From assembly GCA_903911145.1 (NCBI GenBank), contig CAIWCD010000037.1, positions 1 through 64,000 on the forward strand: a stretch of DNA of 64,000 nucleotides, written 5' to 3'. Position numbers and translations under genes: made by a program. Positions 8,121-17,300 of this stretch are shown here, in pieces. The notes below the pieces were generated by a model that ran no database searches, was not told where the DNA came from, and worked only from the letters and a program-made list of their open reading frames with translations. Source of the DNA: an uncultured delta proteobacterium. Its GTDB lineage: Bacteria > Myxococcota > Myxococcia > Myxococcales > 40CM-4-68-19. Numbering within the stretch: the stretch's first letter is position 1; each line of letters opens with the position of its first letter.

Positions 8121-9434
8121 TCAAGCGCGACGAATCCATGCTGCCGCGAAGAAGCCATCGGTGTCGTGCCGATGTGGCAGCGCCAGGAAGAATCGTTTGT
8201 ATGCAAACGATCGATCAAGCCAGCCTGCGCCGGGCTCCACCGATATGAACTGGCTTTGGCTGCGCTCGAAGGCGTCGGCGACCTCTTCGTTTTCGGCGCG
8301 GCGGATTGTGCAGGTTGCGTAGACGAGGCGGCCGCCGGGGCGCACGTGTGTGGCCGCGCGCGCGAGGATCTCGCTCTGAAGCGCGGGGAGTGTGCAGAGA
8401 GATGTCCGGTCGATTCGCCAGCGCGCGTCGGGCCCGCGGCGGAGCGTGCCGAGTTCGGAGCAGGGCGCATCGACGAGCACGCGGTCGACGAGCAGGCCGG
8501 GCGCAAGCGAGTCGAGCAACTCGATGCAGCGCGCGCCTGCCCGCTCTGCGCGGACGCGAAGACGGTCGAGGCGCGAACGATCAGGGTCGGTGCAGATCAC
8601 GCGCCCATGCAGGCCCACTGCTGCGGCGAGCTGCATCGACTTGCCTCCCGCACCCGCGCAGAGATCGAGAACGGTCTCTCCGGGCGCGGCCTCAAGCAGT
8701 TCGCCGAGCAGTTGGCTCCCCTCGTCCTGCACTTCGAAGAGTCCAGCTCGATACGCGGGAGACGCGAGCAGGTTCGGGCGGGCGCTCTTCACGCGCAGGC
8801 CATCGCGCGCGTAGGTGCAGGGCGTGGTCTCGATACCTTCGGTGCCGAGGATACTCGCGAGGGCGCTGCGATCGGTGCGGAGTCGATTCGCGCGCAGGAA
8901 GACCGGGCCGGGGCGCGAGACGTGCTGCGCGAACTGCTCTGCCTCACTGCTCGCGTTGAGATGGTTGGCACTCAAAGCATCTGCACCCAGCTCTTCTGCG
9001 AGGAGTGACCAGAGCCAATCGGGAAACGAATTTCGCTCGGCGCCGGTGCGCGGGGTGGCCTGCGCGGGAGGTTGCGCGGCGCCACTGAGTTCGACTGCGC
9101 GCGCATCATCGACACCGCCGAGATCGCGCAGCAGAGAGCAGAGCAGGGTGGTTGCGTGCGGCGCGACTGTTCTTGCCGCGTCGTCGTCATGCCAATCGAG
9201 ACTCGCGTGAGCAGCAAGACGGCGCCGCCAGAGTGCAACGCCGAAGATGGCTTCGACGACCGCGGTGCGTTGCGAAGAGGAGAGCTTGCGGTTGGAGCGC
9301 AGCAGACGGTCGATACTGCGCTCGGCACTCTGTCCCTCGAGTACGCGGGTGAGCGCGTCGATGCAGAGCGGCCCGAGTCCATCGAGCGCATTCCAGTCGA
9401 CACCGCGCAGGCGCGCGGCCGCATCTCCGCTCAC
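8121..9434 (-). CDS. rsmB: 16S rRNA m5C methyltransferase, RsmB/Sun family
   Basis: A 437-residue protein. It should use S-adenosylmethionine to methylate a 16S rRNA cytosine (C967 in E. coli). The N-terminal ~150 residues are helical and resemble the NusB-like RNA-binding part. The AdoMet site is VLDLCAGAGGKSMQLAA, followed by the catalytic pair of motifs typical of m5C enzymes: VLVDAPCSELGTLRR (the PCS cysteine) and YATCTIRRAENEE (the TCT cysteine). A C-terminal DGFFAAAWIRR is the usual end of the family. Its GTG start overlaps the TGA of the ABC transporter gene by four bases, so it is the last gene of that minus-strand run. Assignment to RsmB rather than another Sun-family member is likely but not certain. 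Confidence 0.85.
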   Translation of the reverse strand: MSGDAAARLRGVDWNALDGLGPLCIDALTRVLEGQSAERSIDRLLRSNRKLSSSQRTAVVEAIFGVALWRRRLAAHASLDWHDDDAARTVAPHATTLLCSLLRDLGGVDDARAVELSGAAQPPAQATPRTGAERNSFPDWLWSLLAEELGADALSANHLNASSEAEQFAQHVSRPGPVFLRANRLRTDRSALASILGTEGIETTPCTYARDGLRVKSARPNLLASPAYRAGLFEVQDEGSQLLGELLEAAPGETVLDLCAGAGGKSMQLAAAVGLHGRVICTDPDRSRLDRLRVRAERAGARCIELLDSLAPGLLVDRVLVDAPCSELGTLRRGPDARWRIDRTSLCTLPALQSEILARAATHVRPGGRLVYATCTIRRAENEEVADAFERSQSQFISVEPGAGWLDRSFAYKRFFLALPHRHDTDGFFAAAWIRRA

Positions 9435-11305
9435 GGACGATAGCCCTCGGCCTGCAGCGCAAAGAGATGCGCATAGCGTCCGCCGCGCGCGAGCAGCGAC
9501 GCGTGATTGCCGAGTTCCTCGATCTGTCCGTCGCGAATGAGCGCGATCCGATCGGCCGTGCGCACGGTCGAGAAGCGATGGCTGATGAAGATGGCGGTGC
9601 GATCCTTCGCCAGTTCGTGAAGGCGCTGCAGCAGATCATGCTCGGCCTCCGCATCGAGGCTCGAGGAGGGTTCATCGAGAATGAGCAACTCGGCGTCGCG
9701 CATGAACGCCCGCGCGAGCGCGAGCTTCTGCCATTGCCCGCCCGAGAGTTCCTGGCCCTCCTCGAACCATCCACCCAACATCGAGTCGAGACCGTGCGGC
9801 AGTCGATCGATGACGGGCCGCGCTCCGCCGCGATCGACCGCCTGCTCGATGCGCGCGCGGTCGTCGATGTGCGCGACTTCTCCGAGTCCGATGTTCTCCG
9901 CGGCAGTGAATTGATAGCGGACAAAATCCTGGAACAGCACGCCGATGCGCATTCGAAGCTCGAGCGGATCGAGATCGCGGATGTCGACGCCGCCGTAAAG
10001 GATCGCGCCTTCGGTTGGATCGTAGAGGCGCAGCAGCAGCTTGATCAGCGTGCTCTTGCCGGCGCCGTTGTCACCGACGAGCGCGAGTTTCTCTCCGGGC
10101 GCGATGACGAGATTGATGTGGCGAAGCGCCCAGCGCTCGTTCGCCGGTTGGCCCTCCTGCGCGGGGTAGCGGAAGGAGACGTCGCGCAGTTCGAACGCCA
10201 GCGATGCGCCGCGAGGAAGCGTGAGCGCGGGCTGCGCGCGCGGAGCTTCGCCCGAGGCGATGTCGAGATAGCCGAAGAGATTGGTGATGAAGAGGCCGTT
10301 CTCGTAGAGGCTTCCGACCGAGCCGAGCAGCGATTGGAACGACTGCTGGCCGAGTCGGAAGAGCGAAAGGTAGAGCGTCAGATCTCCGAGCGAGATGCGT
10401 GCGTGGGCCGCCTTGTCTGCCATCGCGGCATACGAGATGTAGAACGCGATCAGCGAGAGCGCTCCGAGAACGAGGCCCAGCGCGGTCCGGCGGATCGCGA
10501 GGCGTTTGTCCTCTGCGTAGAACTTCTCGTAGAGCGCGCGATATCGCTTGAGCACCATCGGCGCGAGATTGAAGAGCTTGACCTCTTTGACGTGCGAGTC
10601 GCGCGTGAGAATCCACTCCAGATAGCTGAGCCGTCGCCCCTCGGGAGCGCGCCAGGAGTTGAGCCGGAAGGCTTCGCCCGACGCACGCGCCTCGGCGAAG
10701 AACGCAGGCAGCGATGCGGCGGCGATCACCAGCACGCTCCACCACGACAGGTGCCAGAGCAGCACCGAGTAGCTCGCGAGCATGATCAGCTGCTGGCCGA
10801 GCGAGAAGAGCTCGAGCACCAGCTGCAGCGGCCGCGTCGAGGCCTCCCGGCGCGCGTTCTGCATCTTGTCGTAGAACGCCGCATCTTCGAAGTGGCGCAG
10901 AGAGAGCGTCGCCGCCTTCTCGACGATCATCATGTTGACGTGATTGCCGAGCGTCGCGCGCAGCAGTTCGCGCAGAAGGCTCTGGATGCGCGCGAAGAGT
11001 GTCTGCGCGGTGACGAGCGCGAACTCGAGCGCAACGAGCTTCAGCACGCGACGCTGATCGAGCGCCGTTCCGCTCTTTGCAGAGAGCACGACCGCGTCGA
11101 CGATCAGCTTGCCGACCCACGCCATCGCGCCCGGCAGCAGCGCCTGCCCGAGCAGGACGCCGAGCAGCGAGGCCGCGAAGCCGCGCGAAGAGTCGCGCAC
11201 GAGCGTGAGTACGCGCGGGGCGATGCGCAGAGATTCGCGCGTTCGCGTGAGCCGCTCGCGCAGCGGCACACGCTTCTCTGGACTCTTCGGCTTCGGCGGA
11301 GGCAT
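9431..11305 (-). CDS. ABC exporter, fused membrane and ATPase domains
   Basis: A 624-residue half-transporter of the MsbA/HlyB type, expected to work as a homodimer. The N-terminal half carries about six hydrophobic segments (for example LLGVLLGQALLPGAMAWVGK and SYSVLLWHLSWWSVLVIAAA). The ATPase half has Walker A GDNGAGKST near residue 415, a Q-loop (FQDFVRYQ), the signature LSGGQWQKLALARAF, Walker B LLILDEPSSSLD, and the switch His in FISHRFSTV. The substrate cannot be read from sequence; the class includes lipid, peptide and drug exporters. It starts 44 bases after the giant surface lipoprotein gene and overlaps rsmB, suggesting co-transcription with the surface genes upstream. Confidence 0.88.
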   Translation of the reverse strand: MPPPKPKSPEKRVPLRERLTRTRESLRIAPRVLTLVRDSSRGFAASLLGVLLGQALLPGAMAWVGKLIVDAVVLSAKSGTALDQRRVLKLVALEFALVTAQTLFARIQSLLRELLRATLGNHVNMMIVEKAATLSLRHFEDAAFYDKMQNARREASTRPLQLVLELFSLGQQLIMLASYSVLLWHLSWWSVLVIAAASLPAFFAEARASGEAFRLNSWRAPEGRRLSYLEWILTRDSHVKEVKLFNLAPMVLKRYRALYEKFYAEDKRLAIRRTALGLVLGALSLIAFYISYAAMADKAAHARISLGDLTLYLSLFRLGQQSFQSLLGSVGSLYENGLFITNLFGYLDIASGEAPRAQPALTLPRGASLAFELRDVSFRYPAQEGQPANERWALRHINLVIAPGEKLALVGDNGAGKSTLIKLLLRLYDPTEGAILYGGVDIRDLDPLELRMRIGVLFQDFVRYQFTAAENIGLGEVAHIDDRARIEQAVDRGGARPVIDRLPHGLDSMLGGWFEEGQELSGGQWQKLALARAFMRDAELLILDEPSSSLDAEAEHDLLQRLHELAKDRTAIFISHRFSTVRTADRIALIRDGQIEELGNHASLLARGGRYAHLFALQAEGYRP

Positions 11306-11349
11306 GCGGCGGCTCTTCTAACCGGCGTCGACGCTCCGCGCGATCCGGA

Positions 11350-14300
11350 TCAGTGCAGCTCGAGCGCGCCCAGTGCTGGCGGGTTCGCGCGCGTCGCCCC
11401 GAGCAGGTCCGTCGCGCTTGCGGCCGCATGGCTGCCGATGCCGCGCAGTGGCGAGCCCACCGCGAGTCGATAGGCCGCGTACGGATCGCTGTTGGAGTTC
11501 GGCTCGAAGGACGGGGCGAGGGCCACCACGCTGTTCTGCGCAATCGGACCATCCTGCGAATCGCTGAAGGTCACGCTGAGCGCGAGCGGCATCACCGACC
11601 ATCCCCCCCACGAGCCGGTGGTCGCGAGCGCGCCGTGCGGAGAGATGTTGTTCCAGAGGATGCTGTTGACGATCTGCAACTGAAGACCGGGCGTTGGTCC
11701 GAACTCCTCGAGCATTCCGACGGTCTCGTAGTTGGAGATGTTCTGCGTGAACGTGCAGCCGTCGATAATTGCGCTGCCGTTGGCGTCATTCGCGATCGGC
11801 TTGAAGAGAATGGCGCCGCCACGCCGGTAGTCGAACTGCGCTCCGCCCTGTCCTGAGCTGAGGATTGCATTTCCCGCGAAGAGTGAGTCGCGAACGTCGA
11901 GCGTCGCTGCGCCGTCGATGGCGATTCCGCCGCCGTTGAAGCCGACTGCAACGTGGTTGTTGAGGAACGAAGTGCGCAGGATGTCGAGCGTGCCGATGCT
12001 CTGCGCGAACGCGCCGCCGCCGCTGCCCCAGAGCACACCGACTCCGTTGGTGCCGTTTGCGGAGAATGCGGAGTCGGTGATCGCGAGTCTCGTGGCGCCG
12101 CTGACCGAGAGTCCGCCTCCGATCGCGCCCGCCATGTTGCCGTTGAACGTGGTCGTGGAGATCTCGACGTCGCCGCTGGCCTCGAGGAACAGACCGCCGC
12201 CGCGACCGCCACTGGAGCCGCCGATCTGGTTTCCGATGAAGTTCGTGTTGGTGACGGTCGCGTTTCCGACCGCCGTCGCCATGATCGCGCCGCCCGAGTA
12301 GCCGCTCGCGTGATTGGCCTGGAATGACGAGTTGCTCACGATCAGATTTCCGATGTCCTGGATGTGGATCGCGCCGCCGTGGAGGACTGCGTTGCCTGAG
12401 TCGCCGTTGCGGCTGAACGTGCTGCTGTCGATGGTGAGTGCTGCGCTGTCGCGGACGGCGAGCGCTCCTCCTGCCGCGTAGTTTCCGACGTTGTCCGCGA
12501 ACGTGTCGTTCTGCAGCAGCATCGTCGTTGCAGTCGCGACTCCTCCGGTGACCGACGCGCCGATGTATCCGGCGCCGCCGACGAAGCCGCGATTGGACGT
12601 GAACGAGGAGTTGGTGATGCCCAACTTGGCTGCGCCGCGGATGAAGAACGCGCCGCCGATCTCCATCGCGCCGCCGACGTTGCCGGAAACCGAGAAGGTG
12701 TCGAGCGAGACCTGCGTGATGTCGTCGATGCCGAACGCGCTGCCGCCATTGAGTTGGCCGTGGCGCAAGACCTGGTTGCCGATGGTGATGCCGCTCAGCG
12801 AGACCTTCGCTCCGTTGCGAAGATAGAGGCTGCTCGGCATCGAACCCGACTGGTTGCGCTCGAAGTCGCACGACGTGATCGTGCTCTGCGCGACACCGTC
12901 GTTGAAGAGTCCGCCGAAGAGAGTGCCGCCGAGGTTGTCGCTGATCGTGCACCCCGTGAGCGAGAACTGCGACAGATCCTGATTCGCCATTGCCGCACCG
13001 TTCGATCCGGTGATGGTGAGATCGGTGACGGTGGTGTTGCCTGGCGAGCCCGCGGATCCCGTGCCGAGACCGAATTGACCTGAATAGGCCGACGGGCAGA
13101 TCGGGCTCTCTGCTCGTTCAGTCGTGCCCGAGGACAACACCACGCAGTTGAGCAGCGCGCCGCTTCCTGCCGAGTCGCTCGAGATGGTGTTGTTGGTGAA
13201 GATCGCCTTCGAGAGCGTGAGCGAGTTGTAGTCCTTGGTGAAGAGAGCGCCAGCCCCGAACTGCGCGGCGTTCCCAACGAACTGCACGCTCGAGATGTTG
13301 AGCGCCCCGATGTACGAGCTGTAGACCGCGCCGCCGCCGCCGCCGCTGTTGCTCTCGAAGTCCATCGTGTCCATGCCCACCGAGGCGAGTTGGACCTCGG
13401 CGATCGCGCCGCCCGCAGCCGTGGCCGTGTTGCCGGTGAACGCCAGGTGCGCGAGCGAGAGGGCGCTGCTCGACTGGTCGCCGATGACGAAGATCGCGCC
13501 GCCGCTGCCGAGCAGCGCCTGGTTCGCCGTGAAGGTCGTGTTTGTCGACGTCAGCGAGGTGAGCCCGTTGAGGTAGAGCCCGCCTGCTTGATTCGAGGAA
13601 TTGCTTTGGAGCGCCGAGTTGGTGAGCGTGAACGCTCCGATCTGGTAGGCCGCGATCGCGCCGCCAAGACCGCCTTCGCCGTTGTCCGCGGTGCCCAGGT
13701 TGGTCGCGACGTTGTTCGAGGCGGTGAGCGAGTCGATCGAGAGCGTGTCGATGTCCTTGAAGTACATCGCACCGCCTTCGCGCTGGCTCGAGTTGCCGGT
13801 GAAGGTCAGGTTCGCGAGCGTCGCGTTCGTGATGTGTCCGGCCGCCGCGGCGAGGCCAGCATTGACATCGCGCTGCTCAGCTCCTCGCAGGTAGAGCGCG
13901 CCGCCGAGGTAGGCGTTGATGGTGTCGGCGTTGAACCGCGACTGGTTGTTGCCAACGAACTGGCTGCTGGTCACGTTCACGGTGCCCACGCCGATGTGCC
14001 AGACCGCGCCGCCTTCTGCGAGCGCGCTGTTCGTTTCGAACGCCGAGTTCATGAGCACGAGGGCGAGCGTGTCCGCGCTGAAGATGGCGCCGCCCACTCC
14101 GCCGATGGACTTGTTGCTCCGGAAATCCGAGCTTGCGATCGAGAGCTGGCTCTGGCCGGTGGCGTGGATTGCGCCGCCATCCTGCGTCGCGCTGTTGCTG
14201 TTGAAGACGCTCGCAGAGATGACCAGGTCTCCGCTGTCGACACCGATCGCGCCGCCGTTCTGCGCGGTGTTGTGCTGAAAGAGGCAGCGGCGAACGATGA

Positions 14301-17300
14301 GGTTTCGCGCGCCCGTCGCGATCAATCCGCCGCCGATGCTGCTGGTGGCCGCGCCACCCGTGACGACGAAGCCATCGAGGATCGCGTTGCTTGCTCCGGT
14401 GACGACGTGGCTCGAGACGCCGAGTCCGTCGAGCGTGGTGACGGCCGTCGGCAAGCCGGTTGTCGAATCGAGCGCGCGCTGGGCGAGTGAAGCCTCGCTG
14501 CCGACGAAGCCGCCCGCGACGGTCACTCCTGCGCGCAGGTGGAACGTGTTGCTCGGCGTGCCGCCCGGAAACGTCCAGTGTCCCTGCTCGACGAAGACGG
14601 AGCAGACGCCATCGGCGCGGGTCGCCGCGGTGTTGCCCGCGAGATCGATTGCGCTCTGCAGATTTCCCATCGCCTTCGCCCACGTCATGCCGTCGCCGGT
14701 TCCGCCAAGAGCCGCGTAGACGATGCAGGGGATGCTGTTCTCGACGATGAGATCGGGCGCAACGAGAATGTCCTGCGTGGTGGTGCCGCTGAGCCCGGTG
14801 TCGTCGGTGACGGTGAGTGCGACCGTGAAGGTGCCGCCGCTGGTGGCGCTTCCCGTGTACGCGGCGGAGAAGCTGACGGCCGCGCCGCTGTTGCTCGAGA
14901 GCGTCGCGGTTCCTCCTGAGGGAATTGAGATGATCGACCAGGCATAGGTGAAGCTCTTGTTCCTCAGTGTGCCGTTGTTGCAGCTGTCATCGGGATCTCC
15001 CGCCTGCGCGCTGAGCGAGAGCGGCGCGTTGCTGTCGATGTCGAGAGCGCCGTTGTTGTCGGCGAGCAGTTGCGAACTGATGAGCGGCTGCGGCGCTTGG
15101 TTTCCGCACGCGTTCGTCGTCACGGTCTGTGTGGCCAGCGCCGACGTGCTGCCGAGCGCGTCGGTCACCACCAGGCCGATCTGGTAGGTGCCGAACGCAT
15201 CGGGCACGAACGAGGGCGATGCCGCGCTGGGGCTGCTCAGAATCGCGCGGCTCCCTTGCGGCACCGAGAGAAGCGTCCAGCTGTACGTGTCGGGCGTGAG
15301 TACCGCGCCAGCGCAGAGTGCGGCGTTGGCCGAGTCATCGATCGCGGCCGAGAGCGCGACGAGTTCGCCCTTGTAGAACGGGTTGGCCCCATCGTCGGGG
15401 TTCGCTGCGCTGATCACGACCCCGGGCGTCGACATTGACGTCGTGCAGGTGGTGGCGTTGATTCGCATCTTGCCGGGCGCGCTCGCGACTCCGCTCGGGA
15501 CTGCGGTCGCGACGACGCTCACTTCGTAATCCGCGGACGCACCTTGTGACGGTGCAGTTGCGATGAACGTGTCCGCGTTGCTGGTCGAGACTCCGAGCGT
15601 GGCGCTGCCGCCGACAGGCCGCTGCGAGATGCTCCACGCGTAGGTGAAGTTCGAGACGGCGAAGCGGGCGGGGCAGCTGGTGTTGTCTGCGTCGCTCACG
15701 ACGGCGAGGAGCGGCGCCGGGATGCTGGTGCTGATCGCGATGGGCGAGGCGTGCGAGGGCTTGGCGGGGTTGCCACTGAGCGGCGGACCGAGGAGCGAGA
15801 CGGTCGGCGCGTTGCCTCCGCAGCTGCTGACAGAGAGGGAGAACGTGGTGGTCGGCGTCGAGTTGCCGAGTGCATCGGTGACAACGAGGGAGACCTGGTA
15901 GCTGCCGGGCAGGTCGGGCACGAAGATCGGGCTCGCGGCTGTCGGCGAGCTGAACTGCGCGTGGCTTCCCGCCGGAGAGGAGACGAGCTGCCATTGATAC
16001 ACATTGGGCGTGAGTGTCACATTCGTTCCGCAGCGGGCGGCGTCGCCATTGGGATCGGAGAAATGCGACAGCAGCGTCACCTGGCTACCCGCGTAGGCCG
16101 TCACGGTGCTGCCGAGGTCGGGGTCGCTGATGCTCGCGGTGACCGGATTGACGCCCCAGTTGAGCGGGACGCCGCCGCACATCGCGACCGTGATGGTGAT
16201 GAAGACGGGATCCGACGCATAACCGAGCGCGTTGGTGACGACGAGGCCGAGCTGGTAGCTGCCCGGCTTGTCGAACGTGATCGACGGCGTGCTCGCGCTC
16301 GGATTGCTCAGCGTCGCCTGGCTCCCGTTCGGTTCGGACACGATGGACCATCGATACGTGTTGGTCGTGCCGTTCAGAGCGGGATTGCAGTTGTTGGTCG
16401 TGATGCTGCCGGCCTTGAACGTCACGGTCTGGCCGATGTTCGTGCTCGTCAGCGTGTTGTTCGGCGCGTTCTGGTACGCGGATGGCGCGCCGACGATCGG
16501 TCCGACCTCGCTGCAGGTCGAGTTGACCTGGACGTTGACTGTGGCGGGCGCGGAGCTCATTCCGGTCGAGTCGATGGCGATCACATTCAATCGATAGAGC
16601 CCGGGTACGTCGGGGGCAAAGCCTGCGTACGCCGCCCCGCCGACGACCGGCGACTGATCGCAGCGAGTCGCATCGGGAATGAGAGCGCTGGACGCGGCGG
16701 GATGCTCCGCGAGCGACCAGAGGCACGAGACCGTCTGCGCAGCTCCGCAGCTGCCGCCGATGTCCGCGTCGGCTGCGGTGGCGGTGAGTCCGGTGAGCGC
16801 GATGAAGGGCGTGGCGTTCGAGTAGACGGCTTGCGCGACGCTGAGCGTGGGCGCGTTGGCGCCGCAGTTCGTTGCGGTGAACGAGACGAAGGCCGGCGCC
16901 GACGAGAGGCCCGTCGAGTCGGTTGCGATCGCGCTGAACTGGTAGGCGCCAGGCACGTCGGGCACGAAGTTCGTTGCGGGCGCGGTGCCGTTGGTCGTCG
17001 AAGCCGTGACGGGATTCGCGAGCACGGCGTTGCTGTTCGGGGGACGCAGCACGAGCGTCCAGGTGACGTGGGAAGACTGCAGCGTGCCCGGCGAGCAGGC
17101 GCCGACGTTGTCGGCATCGCTCCAGGTCGCTGAGAGCGCCACTGTCTGTCCGGGATTCGGCGAGCTGCCCACGGCCGCTGAGCCAGGCTTCTCGCTCGTC
17201 GTCAGCATCATCGGCGCGCTCAATCCGCAGCTGCTCACCGTGACAGTCTTGTAGCGGGGCAAACTCGCGCGTCCGGTCGAGTCGGTCACCACGAGCTGGA

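Noticed and set aside
9467-11473. A 668-codon plus-strand frame opposite the ABC exporter gene
   Set aside because: It mirrors the exporter's codons, has no motifs, and the exporter on the other strand is clearly real.
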